Positions 56,389 through 64,000 of a stretch of 64,000 nt of DNA are shown piece after piece (the stretch's first letter is position 1; every line of letters begins with the position of its first letter). The position numbers and the translations under genes were made by a program. This DNA comes from Gordonia malaquae NBRC 108250 (GTDB taxonomy: Bacteria; Actinomycetota; Actinomycetes; Mycobacteriales; Mycobacteriaceae): contig NZ_BAOP01000010.1 in assembly GCF_000344135.1 (NCBI RefSeq), positions 113,692 through 177,691 of the forward strand. The letters run 5' to 3'. Below the pieces are notes generated by a model. That model saw only the letters and a program-made list of their open reading frames with translations. It ran no database searches and had not been told where the DNA came from.

Positions 56389-56493
56389 CAGGCAGTCGGC
56401 ACAACGAGCGACCGATTCGTCGACCCGGTTTGGAATCCGGAGGGTTGACCCGCTAGAGTTTCATCTCGCTGGTGAACAACAGTTCAGCGGCAC

Positions 56494-56566
56494 GCGGATG
56501 TGGCGCAGCTGGTAGCGCATCACCTTGCCAAGGTGAGGGTCGCGAGTTCGAATCTCGTCATCCGCT
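56494..56566 (+). tRNA. tRNA-Gly, anticodon GCC (copy 3)
   Basis: Identical to the other two Gly copies. The upstream CTAGAGTTTCATCTCGCTGG resembles the region before copy 1 (CTATAGTGTTCATGTCGCTG), so the promoter was duplicated with the genes. Confidence 0.96.
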
Positions 56567-56592
56567 CGGAACGAGGGCTTTGCCCTCGCGTT

Positions 56593-56663
56593 GGTGGCGT
56601 GGCCGAGTGGTGAGGCAACGGCCTGCAAAGCCGTGCACACGGGTTCGATTCCCGTCGCCACCT
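56593..56663 (+). tRNA. tRNA-Cys, anticodon GCA (copy 2)
   Basis: Identical to 55800-55870, CCA also encoded (56664-56666). Confidence 0.96.
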
Positions 56664-56688
56664 CCACGCCTGACAACTTCACAATCCC

Positions 56689-56760
56689 GCGCGATTAGCT
56701 CAGTGGGAGAGCGCTTCCCTGACACGGAAGAGGTCACAAGTTCAATCCTTGTATCGCGCA
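56689..56760 (+). tRNA. tRNA-Val, anticodon GAC (copy 2)
   Basis: Same mature sequence as 55897-55968, but the next bases are CAG, so CCA is not encoded here and must be added by the CCA enzyme. Confidence 0.96.
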
Positions 56761-56764
56761 CAGT

Positions 56765-56801
56765 CACTGAAGGCCCGTCGAATCTCGACGGGCCTTCAGT
56801 G
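56765..56801 (+). terminator. Hairpin after the second Gly-Cys-Val set
   Basis: CACTGAAGGCCCGTCGA / TCGACGGGCCTTCAGTG, 17 bp, loop ATC. Confidence 0.87.
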
Positions 56802-56870
56802 TGTTCTGAGCCGGCAGGTACCGTGACAGCCACTCCCCTCGTGTAACCGAACGTAAGGACCCGAGCAGCC

Positions 56871-57716
56871 GTGCCCAGCCTCGCCATGTTGTTCCAGGAC
56901 CGTCTCGATCCCGCCGTCGACGGCCCCCGGCTCCGGACTCAGTTGCTCGCCGACTTCCCGGATCTGGACGCGTCGATCCTGACCGTCGACCCGTCCGAGG
57001 GCGACGATGCACCACTCACCCTGTCGTACGGCGACACGATGATCGCGCTGATGGGCATTCCCGCAGCCGCAAGCGACAACCTGCCGGAGATCGCTCAGTA
57101 CAGCCGCCTGTGGCCCGATACCTCACCCGTTCCGGGCACCCACGACGCGCACACCATCGTCACCGTGCTCCGACCGGGCCAGGACACGAACCATCGGCAC
57201 GCGATCGCCGACGCCGTGCTGCTGTCGAAGGTGATCGCCTCGACGATCGCCCTCACCGACACCGTGATCGCCGTGTACTTCGGCAGCGCCGACCACGTGA
57301 TCCTGCCGTCCCTGTTCCGCGAGCTGGCCATCGAGACCCTGCCAGAGCCGATCCTGCCCGCATGGGTCGCCCTGAACGTCGCGCCGCGCACCGACGGCGT
57401 GATGACCGGCCACACGATGGGTCTGGACATGCTCGGGCTCAAGGACATCGAGATCCCGGAGTCGCCGGAGACCGCCGAGGAGACGTTCGCGCGACTGGCG
57501 AACATCGCCATCTACCTCCTGCAGAACGGACCCGTCATCGGCGACGGCGACACGCTCGGCAGTACCACCGACGCCGAAGTCGTCGCCCACCACGTGCCGT
57601 CGGTCGTCATCGAAGGGAAAGAGGTCATGCAACTCACCTTCGGCGACGCAGAACCGGCAGCGCCCGTCGTCGCCGAACCGGAGCCTAAGAAACGCGGTTG
57701 GTTCCGTCGGAAGTAG
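56871..57716 (+). CDS. DUF4261-like protein of unknown function
   Basis: A 281-residue acidic cytosolic protein starting at GTG 56871 (VPSLAMLFQDRLDP). The body resembles DUF4261 (TLSYGDTMIALMGIPA, WPDTSPVPGTHDAHTIVTVL, DTVIAVYFGSADHVILP, AWVALNVAPRTDG, TMGLDMLGLKDIEIPESPE). A Pro/Glu/Lys linker leads to a basic C-terminal KKRGWFRRK. No signal or membrane segment. It lies between the tRNA array and the DrmD-like helicase in the same direction (57-bp gap). The closeness to defence genes may be only positional. Confidence 0.7.
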   Translation: MPSLAMLFQDRLDPAVDGPRLRTQLLADFPDLDASILTVDPSEGDDAPLTLSYGDTMIALMGIPAAASDNLPEIAQYSRLWPDTSPVPGTHDAHTIVTVLRPGQDTNHRHAIADAVLLSKVIASTIALTDTVIAVYFGSADHVILPSLFRELAIETLPEPILPAWVALNVAPRTDGVMTGHTMGLDMLGLKDIEIPESPETAEETFARLANIAIYLLQNGPVIGDGDTLGSTTDAEVVAHHVPSVVIEGKEVMQLTFGDAEPAAPVVAEPEPKKRGWFRRK

Positions 57717-57750
57717 CGTCCCCCACGGCGTCCGACGCCGAGACTGTCGG

Positions 57751-57774
57751 TTCTGCACACTATGGTGTGCAGAA
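57751..57774 (+). promoter_or_regulatory. Palindrome and -10 element at the drmD-like start
   Basis: Arms TTCTGCACAC (57751-57760) and GTGTGCAGAA (57765-57774) surround TATG. TATGGT at 57761-57766 is a good -10 box 7 bp before ATG 57774, so transcription could start at the ATG (leaderless). The palindrome covers the -10 and the start codon, a natural repressor site. Confidence 0.6.
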
Positions 57775-60700
57775 TGGCCGTCGATTCCTTCTCTGAGCTC
57801 CGCCCCGGACAACGACTATCCGGGCGGTGGAGGCAGCCCGTCGAGCTGATCGCCGTCACGCTGTCCGGCGAAGCCGCAGTCCTCGTCGTCCGCGATGAAC
57901 GTCTCGGGGTCCGCGAGGAGATGGTGTTCGCCGACGACCTCTCGTCGTTCGTCGTCGAGCCGACGTCGCAACGGTTATGGACCTTCGACGCGGACCCCGC
58001 CGCCTACCGCATCGCGGTGGAAGCGCTCCGCATCCGGATGACCGCGGCGCACGATCCGATGTCCGCCGTCGGAACCAGCGACATCTCGCCGCTTCCCCAC
58101 CAGATCCGCGCCGTCTACGGCGAGCTTCTCCCCCGCACCCCGCTCCGTTTCCTCTTGGCCGACGATCCCGGCGCAGGCAAGACAGTGATGGCCGGCCTCT
58201 ACGCAAAAGAACTACAGTTGCGGGGCGACCTCAAGCGGATGCTGATCGTCGCGCCCGGTGGACTCGTTGAACAGTGGAAGGAAGAACTCCTCACCAAGTT
58301 CGGGATCGTCACCACATTGCTCACTCGCGAACTGATCAACGCGAGTCCGGGCGGCGACCCGTTCACCGACGAGCACCCGCTGATGATCGCGCGGATGGAT
58401 CAACTGGCGCGTGATCCTGAACTGGTCGCACATCTCGATCAAAGCGAATGGGACCTCATCGTCGTCGACGAGGCGCACCGGATGTCCGCATCGTGGCAGG
58501 GTTCCGACGTCGAGATCCGCGAGACCGAACGGTTCAAGCTCGGACGAGTGCTCGGCGGCGTCACCCGCAACTTCCTGCTGATGTCGGCGACCCCACATTC
58601 GGGAAACGACGACAACTTCGAACTGTTCATGTCGCTGCTCGACGAGGACCGATTCGCGGGTCGTAAGCGACGCACAGGCACCACGGACACCACCGGGGTG
58701 ATGCGTCGGATGGTGAAGGAGGAGTTGCTGACGTTCGAGGGACGTCCGCTGTTTCCCGAGCGCATCGCCGAGACCGTCCCCTACGAGCTCTCGGACGGCG
58801 AGGCCGAACTGTACGAGGCCGTCACCCAATATGTCCGGGTCGAGATGAATCGCGCCGAGAAGTCGCCCGACTCCCCGAAACGTCGGACCGTCGGGTTTGC
58901 GCTGACCGTCCTGCAGCGCCGCCTCGCGTCGAGCACCCACGCCGTCTTGCGCAGTCTCCAGCGGCGCCGCGACCGGCTGGCGAGCCGACGCGCCGATCTC
59001 ATCGCAGGCCGGGTACCTGCAGACGATCGGATCGTCCTGCCCGCTCCCGATCTATTCGACGATCCGGACGAGTTCAGCGCGGAGGAGTTCGAGCACCTCG
59101 AGGAGGAGGTCGTCGACGCGGCGACCGCGGCTCGCACCGTCGCCGAACTCGATGCCGAGATCGCAATCCTCGAGGACCTCGTTCGACTCGCGACACGAGT
59201 CCGCGACCGGGGCGACGATCGAAAGTGGGCGGAGCTGCGGAGCCTGTTGACCGACCGCCAGTTGCTCCGCGACTCGACGGGCACACCTCGCAAGCTGATC
59301 GTCTTCACTGAGCACAAGGACACGCTCGAGTACCTGGTGACCCAGATCCGGAACGTGCTCGGGTCCGACGACGCCGTGGTGACGATTCACGGAGGAACCC
59401 GCAGGACGGACAGGGTCGCGATCCGTGAGCAGTTCACCAACGAACCCGATCGGTTGGTGCTCGTCGCGACCGACGCCGCAGGTGAAGGACTGAATCTGCA
59501 GGCAGCGCATCTGATGGTGAACTACGACCTTCCGTGGAACCCGAATCGACTCGAGCAGCGATTCGGACGTGTCCATCGCATCGGCCAGAAGAACGTGTGC
59601 CGACTGTGGAACATCGTCGCCGCCGAGACTCGAGAGGGGCAGGTGTACACCCGTCTCCTCGCGAAGATGGAACAGCAACGTGCCGCCTACGGCGGGAAGC
59701 TGTTCGACGTTCTGGGCGACGAGGCGTTCTCGGGCCGACCGCTCCGCGATCTGCTGTGGGACGCGATCCTCTATGGCGACGACCCCGCGCGCATCGAGGA
59801 GATCGAACGGGTCGTCGACGCCGAGGTCGCCGCGGGCTGCGAGACCCTGGTGTCCGAACGGGCTCTCGCCAAGGAGACGTTGGATCCGCTCGAATTGGCC
59901 AGGTTGCGCCGCGAGATGGACGAAGCGACCGCGCGTCGCCTGCAACCGCACTACATCGAGCAGTTCTTCACGCGTGCCTTCGCTACGTTCGGCGGCCGCC
60001 TCGCGAAGAGGGAAAGAGCGCGATACCAGATCTCGAACGTGCCTGCGTCGCTGCGGAATAGGTCAGTCCGGAAAGAGCATGCGTGGCGGCCGGTGACCAG
60101 GTCGTACGAGCGGGTGACGTTCGAACCCGCAGCGGTGTCGTCCGTCGCCGGGCAGTCTGCTCCGGTGCGCGCAGAATTGTTGGCGCCCGGTCATCCGCTG
60201 TTGGATTCGGTTCTTGACGGAGTTCTGGAACGAGACGGCGGCCTCTTGCGTGCGGGTGCGACGTTATTCGATCCGACAGATCCCGGCACATCACCTCGGG
60301 TGGTCGTCGCCGCGACGTCAGAGGTTGTCGACGGTTCGGGAACCGTGGTGAGCCGCCAGTTCGCGTTTGTGGCAGTCGACGCCGACGGATCGGTGACCGA
60401 CGCGGGGCCTGCCCCTCAACTGGACCTGTCGCCGCTCCCCGATTCAGTCGCGGGAACCTTTGCCTTCGACGAGGATCGTTTCGTCGACAGCGCGCTCGGG
60501 TGGTTGACGCGCCACTCGGTTCCCGACCATCTGACGAGCGTTCGACGCCGAATTGTTCCCGAGGTGGATCGGGTGGAGGCCGCGGTACGTTCGAGGCTCG
60601 TCGACCAGGTGAACTTTCTTCACTCTGAGGCTGCGCAACGCCGGGAAGAGGCCGACTCCGGTCGGAGCACTCGACGCAACCGTCTGAGCCCGGAACGGCT

Positions 60701-61265
60701 CACGCGGCAGGCGCACGATTTGGAAGCACGGCTGACTGCGCGGTTGACCGAGTTGGAGGACGACCGCGCATTGTCTGCCCGACCGCCGAAGATCGAATCG
60801 GCGTTCGTCGTGATCCCGGCGGGGATGGTCGGCGGCGACGCGAGCAGGTATGCGTCGGATTCCACCCTCACCGATGCGCGGGCCGTCGCCGCGGTGCTCG
60901 CTGCTGAACGTGCGCTGGGGCGGACTCCGACGGAGATGGCTCACAACAACCCCGGCTACGACATCCTCTCCCTCCCTCCTGTCGGTTCGGACGGTGCACG
61001 TCCGCGGTCGGTGTTCATCGAGGTGAAGGGCCGCGTCGAGGGTGCGGAGAGTTTCTACGTCTCGTACAACCAGGTGATGCACGCGCTGAACACCGAGGGT
61101 GATCACCGTCTTGCCATGGTGTCGGTGAGCCCGGCGGGTCCGTCGTTCGACGAGGTTCGCTACCTGTCCGACTACTTCGACGGCGTGAAGCTCGGCGACG
61201 CCGACGTCAGCGGCGTGGAACTGAACTGGTCCAAAGCATGGCGGAAAGCCACCCCGCCCCACTGA
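57774..61265 (+). CDS. drmD: SNF2-type helicase with C-terminal DUF3883, DISARM DrmD-like
   Basis: A 1163-residue DNA-dependent ATPase from ATG 57774 (ATG 57762 also in frame). Walker A LLADDPGAGKTVMAGLY (about residues 126-142), VVDEAHRMS (about 230), motif III LMSATPHSGNDDN (about 266), and C-terminal helicase motifs VATDAAGEGLNLQAAHLM and NRLEQRFGRVHRIGQKN (about 565-605). The last ~120 residues hold DUF3883 with NNPGYDILS and SVFIEVKGRVEG (E-x-K, nuclease-like fold). In class 1 DISARM anti-phage systems the SNF2 gene drmD stands beside a DUF1156 adenine methyltransferase (drmMI); such a gene lies at 63241. The symbol rests on that pairing and could change if drmA/B/C are absent. Confidence 0.82.
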   Translation: MAVDSFSELRPGQRLSGRWRQPVELIAVTLSGEAAVLVVRDERLGVREEMVFADDLSSFVVEPTSQRLWTFDADPAAYRIAVEALRIRMTAAHDPMSAVGTSDISPLPHQIRAVYGELLPRTPLRFLLADDPGAGKTVMAGLYAKELQLRGDLKRMLIVAPGGLVEQWKEELLTKFGIVTTLLTRELINASPGGDPFTDEHPLMIARMDQLARDPELVAHLDQSEWDLIVVDEAHRMSASWQGSDVEIRETERFKLGRVLGGVTRNFLLMSATPHSGNDDNFELFMSLLDEDRFAGRKRRTGTTDTTGVMRRMVKEELLTFEGRPLFPERIAETVPYELSDGEAELYEAVTQYVRVEMNRAEKSPDSPKRRTVGFALTVLQRRLASSTHAVLRSLQRRRDRLASRRADLIAGRVPADDRIVLPAPDLFDDPDEFSAEEFEHLEEEVVDAATAARTVAELDAEIAILEDLVRLATRVRDRGDDRKWAELRSLLTDRQLLRDSTGTPRKLIVFTEHKDTLEYLVTQIRNVLGSDDAVVTIHGGTRRTDRVAIREQFTNEPDRLVLVATDAAGEGLNLQAAHLMVNYDLPWNPNRLEQRFGRVHRIGQKNVCRLWNIVAAETREGQVYTRLLAKMEQQRAAYGGKLFDVLGDEAFSGRPLRDLLWDAILYGDDPARIEEIERVVDAEVAAGCETLVSERALAKETLDPLELARLRREMDEATARRLQPHYIEQFFTRAFATFGGRLAKRERARYQISNVPASLRNRSVRKEHAWRPVTRSYERVTFEPAAVSSVAGQSAPVRAELLAPGHPLLDSVLDGVLERDGGLLRAGATLFDPTDPGTSPRVVVAATSEVVDGSGTVVSRQFAFVAVDADGSVTDAGPAPQLDLSPLPDSVAGTFAFDEDRFVDSALGWLTRHSVPDHLTSVRRRIVPEVDRVEAAVRSRLVDQVNFLHSEAAQRREEADSGRSTRRNRLSPERLTRQAHDLEARLTARLTELEDDRALSARPPKIESAFVVIPAGMVGGDASRYASDSTLTDARAVAAVLAAERALGRTPTEMAHNNPGYDILSLPPVGSDGARPRSVFIEVKGRVEGAESFYVSYNQVMHALNTEGDHRLAMVSVSPAGPSFDEVRYLSDYFDGVKLGDADVSGVELNWSKAWRKATPPH

Positions 61266-61301
61266 CCCCGTTCGTCGAGCGCACTCGAGCGCCACTTCCT
61301 G

Positions 61302-61446
61302 CTGGTTGAGCCGAGACGCCGCTTTCCCCGCTGGTTGAACCGAGACGCCGCTTTCCCCGCTGGTTGAACCGAGACGCCGCTTTCCCCGCTGGTTGAACCG
61401 AGACGCCGCTTTCCCTGCTGGTTGAGCCGCGATTCGCCCGCTAGGG
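61302..61446. repeat. Tandem 29-bp repeats (five units)
   Basis: CTGGTTGAACCGAGACGC starts at 61302, 61331, 61360, 61389 and 61418, exactly 29 bp apart, with CCGCTTTCCCC filling the unit. The first and last units have GAGCC for GAACC. Four copies are almost identical, so recent expansion is likely. There is no non-repetitive spacer, which excludes CRISPR. Confidence 0.85.
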
Positions 61447-61454
61447 CGAATCGC
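61429..61454. repeat. Inverted repeat between drmD and the HNH gene
   Basis: GCGATTCGCCC / GGGCGAATCGC with loop GCTA. Flanked by CTGGTTGAGCC and GTGTCGAAACCACC, the arrangement of interspersed palindromic repeats common next to DUF222/HNH genes. It may also terminate both convergent genes. Confidence 0.75.
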
Positions 61455-61485
61455 GTGTCGAAACCACCGCAACAACCAACCCCAC

Positions 61486-63081
61486 TCAGAACGGCGGCTC
61501 CCCCGCCGCGACAACGGCTGCATGCCGAACAACCCCGTTCCGGCGGTTCAGCGCCCGAATCCGCATGCGGTAGCGGTGTTTCGCCGCCGCCCGAGTGAGC
61601 CGTCGCTGAGGTTCCGGCTCGGCCTCGGGCCGAGCGGACCCGGCCGCGTCGTCGTGTCTGCACGGAATCAGCCCGAGCTCGGGCAGCAACCAACCGTTGA
61701 GCGCGCGGGAGCGGACCGTCACTCCTTCGGGAGTGGTCACCTCAGTCCAGATGACGCCGTTCGCATCGACGATCTGGTCGTCTACCCACCCGGCGACGTG
61801 GGTCTTGAGCCCGTGATGGAAACGGCACTTCGGGTTGAGGTTGCACGGGCAGGTGGCCCCGCCGGCAGCCGGGTTGTCGTGGTCGTATTCGACGACGTGG
61901 TCGAGGTCGCACTTCCACGCGGGCATGTCGCAGCCGGGGTGGGTGCACCGGCCGTGGACGGCACGGACCGCCACCGCGCAGGCCGCGGTCGGCCGGTACC
62001 CGTCCGAGGGCTGCGACGTGCGATCCAGCAGCTCCCCGAGGTCGAGGTCCCGCACAGTGGTGTCGAAACGCGCGGCGATGTCGCGGGCGTGCTCGGCCGA
62101 GATCGGTCCGTGCCCGTCCAGGTAGGCGGGCGTGTCCGACTCGCCGGTCAGGCTCTCCCGGCGCACGATGGCGTGCAGCACCACCTTGGCGCATTGTGCC
62201 GCGGCGTCGACTCCGCCGCGCGCCTCGCATTCGGGATCGTCGCACTCGCAAGTGAACAGTGCGCCGGTCAGGAGCGCGATGGCGGCAGCCGATCGGCGCT
62301 CCTGGGTGGTGCGCGGGTCCTTTGAGCACGCGCCGGCCATCGCCGAGTTGATGGAGTTGAGGGCGAGGGTCGTGTCCTCCACCGATGCGGTGACCTTCAG
62401 TTCCGCGAGATCTGCATCGACCGGCTCGACGACTACGCGCTTGCCCACCTTTGCGGTCTCACGCGCGACGCGTGCTGCCTCGGGATCGTGCTCGGCGACG
62501 ATGGCCTGCACGATCTCGATCACCCGAGTCTTCGACAACTGGCCCGCTTCGCGGAGCGCGGTCGCAGCTTCGGCGTCGATGACAGCGAGGACCTCCTCGT
62601 CGGTCACTGCCTCGGTCTGCTCAAGGGCGGCGTGGAACCAGAGTGGGATGAGCACACCGTCGCGCATCAGCGAGCCAACCTCCGGCACGCGCTCCATGCA
62701 CGAGATCGCACGGTCGATGAACAGTTCCGCAGTGAACTGCTTGACGCCCGCAACCGTCGCGTACGAAGCCGCCGTCTGGCACAGCGGGTCGTATACGCGA
62801 GTGAAGACGTCGTACTCCCCCTGGTCCTCACGCAAGTCCCCTTGGTCGTCGAGCGCAGTCGAGACGCTCTCCACCTTCCGGCGCCACAGCTTGTGCGCGG
62901 CCGCGTAGCGCTCCCACATCATGAAGCCCTGGAACGAGTCGGCGCGGGCCGCGAACAGAAGAAGCGCCGCATCGTCGGCATCGTCTCCATCCGACACTGC
63001 GGGCATCACGATTCGAACGACGATGTCGCCGTCTTCGACGGTGACCGTGGCTCCCGCCTGACCTTCCAGTGTGACACTCAT
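61486..63081 (-). CDS. DUF222/HNH endonuclease (13E12 repeat family)
   Basis: 531 residues from ATG 63081 (AGGGGG upstream; TTG 63087 also possible). DUF222 domain from about 40 to 340, and a C-terminal HNH zinc-finger nuclease: CTHPGCDMPAWKCDLDHVVE (about 372-391), then GGATCPCNLNPKCRFHHGLK (about 400-420), with the Cys pairs, D-x-DH and HH intact. These repeat-associated proteins are numerous in Gordonia, Rhodococcus and mycobacteria, some under SOS control. It lies on the strand opposite to the two DISARM-like genes and has a perfect LexA box 16 bp upstream, so it may be an insertion into the system. Confidence 0.9.
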   Translation of the reverse strand: MSVTLEGQAGATVTVEDGDIVVRIVMPAVSDGDDADDAALLLFAARADSFQGFMMWERYAAAHKLWRRKVESVSTALDDQGDLREDQGEYDVFTRVYDPLCQTAASYATVAGVKQFTAELFIDRAISCMERVPEVGSLMRDGVLIPLWFHAALEQTEAVTDEEVLAVIDAEAATALREAGQLSKTRVIEIVQAIVAEHDPEAARVARETAKVGKRVVVEPVDADLAELKVTASVEDTTLALNSINSAMAGACSKDPRTTQERRSAAAIALLTGALFTCECDDPECEARGGVDAAAQCAKVVLHAIVRRESLTGESDTPAYLDGHGPISAEHARDIAARFDTTVRDLDLGELLDRTSQPSDGYRPTAACAVAVRAVHGRCTHPGCDMPAWKCDLDHVVEYDHDNPAAGGATCPCNLNPKCRFHHGLKTHVAGWVDDQIVDANGVIWTEVTTPEGVTVRSRALNGWLLPELGLIPCRHDDAAGSARPEAEPEPQRRLTRAAAKHRYRMRIRALNRRNGVVRHAAVVAAGEPPF

Positions 63082-63096
63082 TTCCAAACCCCCTGA

Positions 63097-63112
63097 TCGA
63101 ACTTACGTTCGA
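63097..63112. promoter_or_regulatory. Perfect LexA (SOS) box upstream of the HNH gene
   Basis: TCGAAC-TTAC-GTTCGA is identical to the actinobacterial LexA consensus, 16 bp before the HNH ATG. It lies in the divergent gap toward the DUF1156 gene (GTG 63241), so the same box could touch that promoter too. Confidence 0.85.
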
Positions 63113-63240
63113 TTCTACTTGCACACACCATGTTGGTCAATACCCATTCGGACAAATTCTCGACCCACTTCATCCACGCACACCGCATTGTGAGAGCCTG
63201 GTCTGTTCACCTCACCATCGACAGTCGCCAAGGGGTTCAT

Positions 63241-64000
63241 GTGTCCACTGATGCACAACAGGTTGTTCGTCGTAAGTTGATCGAGGTCAGCATCCCGCTG
63301 CAGAAGATCAACGAGGAGTCGGCCCGCGAGAAGTCGATCCGGCACGGGCACCCGTCGACGCTGCATCTGTGGTGGTCGCGAAAGCCCCTGGCAACTGCGC
63401 GTGCCGTGTTGTTCGCTCAGTTGGTCGACGACCCCGCTTCGCGACCCGACCTCTACACCACCGCGGACGAGCAGAACGCCGAGCGGAAGAAGCTCTTCGA
63501 CCTGATGGAGCGACTCGTCGTCTGGGAGAACTCCAACGACAAAGCACTTCTCGCCGAGGCACATCAGAAGATCCTCGAATCGACCGATGGGAACCCGCCT
63601 CCGATCCTCGACCCGTTCGCCGGCGGAGGTTCTATCCCCCTCGAAGCCCAGCGTCTCGGCCTTGAGGCACACGCTTCCGACCTCAACCCGGTCGCGGTTC
63701 TCATCAACAAAGCGCTCATCGAGATTCCGCCGAAGTTCTCCGGTCAGCCGCCTGTGTTCCCCGGCGCCGCGGACGAGACCATCCAAGATTGGCCACGCGC
63801 CACCGGGCTCGCTGAAGACGTTCGGCGGTACGGCCAGTGGATGCGCGACGAGGCCGAGAAGCGAATCGGCCACCTCTACCCCAAGGCGAAGCTGCCTGAC
63901 GGGTCCGAAGCGACGGTAATCGCGTGGATCTGGGCACGCACAGTGACCTGCCCCAACCCTGAATGCCAGATCGACATGCCACTTACCAGCAAGTGGTGGC
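63241..64000 (+). CDS. drmMI: DUF1156 DNA methyltransferase, DISARM DrmMI-like, partial
   Basis: Starts at GTG 63241 (AAGGGG 5 nt upstream): [20 protein letters not shown]. The N-terminal region [20 protein letters not shown] then [20 protein letters not shown] is diagnostic of DUF1156 proteins annotated as anti-phage-associated. SAM-binding motif [16 protein letters not shown] (about 118-132) and motif with [13 protein letters not shown] (about 139-151) are clear. Near the edge CPNPEC begins a zinc knuckle. The frame is open at base 64000; the NPPY-type catalytic motif lies beyond. Predicted N6-adenine methylation that marks self DNA. Confidence 0.88.
   Translation, partial: MSTDAQQVVRRKLIEVSIPLQKINEESAREKSIRHGHPSTLHLWWSRKPLATARAVLFAQLVDDPASRPDLYTTADEQNAERKKLFDLMERLVVWENSNDKALLAEAHQKILESTDGNPPPILDPFAGGGSIPLEAQRLGLEAHASDLNPVAVLINKALIEIPPKFSGQPPVFPGAADETIQDWPRATGLAEDVRRYGQWMRDEAEKRIGHLYPKAKLPDGSEATVIAWIWARTVTCPNPECQIDMPLTSKWW

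Noticed and set aside
61302..61446. CRISPR array
   Set aside because: The 29-bp units are directly adjacent with no variable spacers and no cas genes nearby.

Overview
The window is high-GC actinobacterial DNA. Gene order and content point to the order Mycobacteriales. The order mltG-ruvX-alaS-rarA-aspS, hisS-MBL-cyclophilin-relA-apt-SBP-secF-secD-yajC, ruvB-ruvA-ruvC-yebC-pdxT-tesB and pdxS-pimA-patA-pgsA-HIT-thrS closely follows the Rv2553c-Rv2614c stretch of Mycobacterium tuberculosis. The DUF222/HNH gene, the small LuxR proteins and the interspersed repeats suggest Gordonia or a close relative; that genus call is inference. Most housekeeping genes lie on the minus strand in tight, often 1-8 nt overlapping, operons.

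Layout. 1-9 kb: mltG (cut by the window edge), ruvX, alaS, rarA, a phosphotransferase-like gene and aspS. 9-11 kb: a zinc metallopeptidase and an AbiEi-like gene interrupted by one in-frame TAG, each bordered by a member of a perfect-palindrome family. 11-22 kb: hisS, MBL hydrolase, cyclophilin, relA, apt, a peptide-type binding lipoprotein and secF-secD-yajC. 22-27 kb: an accessory block with a small LuxR regulator, a large HTH-STAND-WD40 ATPase and a lipoprotein that copies the SecD periplasmic head. 27-31.5 kb: SOS-linked ruvCAB, yebC, pdxT, tesB. 31.5-37.5 kb: a second accessory block (acyl-CoA oxidase/dehydrogenase, LuxR-FHA-PP2C signalling genes, a DUF3060 lipoprotein and two paralogous small HTH proteins). 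37.5-46 kb: pdxS and the phosphatidylinositol-mannoside cluster, thrS and a GT87 mannosyltransferase. 46-49 kb: a half-destroyed heterodimeric ABC exporter joined to a truncated membrane gene.

49-55.4 kb is a 6.4-kb integrated mobilizable element in a tRNA-Val gene. It has 28-bp attL/attR repeats, shared arm-type sites at both ends, a tyrosine integrase, an HTH excisionase candidate, a RecA-fold ATPase, a MobC-like protein and a relaxase; it carries no DNA-pump or coupling gene. 55.4-56.8 kb is a tRNA array with a repeated Gly-Cys-Val unit. From 56.9 kb to the end is a defence region: a DUF4261 protein, a SNF2-type helicase resembling DrmD, an SOS-boxed DUF222/HNH endonuclease on the other strand, and a DUF1156 DNA methyltransferase that runs off the window. 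The helicase/methyltransferase pair is what a class 1 DISARM anti-phage system looks like at its 5' end; the core genes drmA, drmB and drmC would lie beyond the window.
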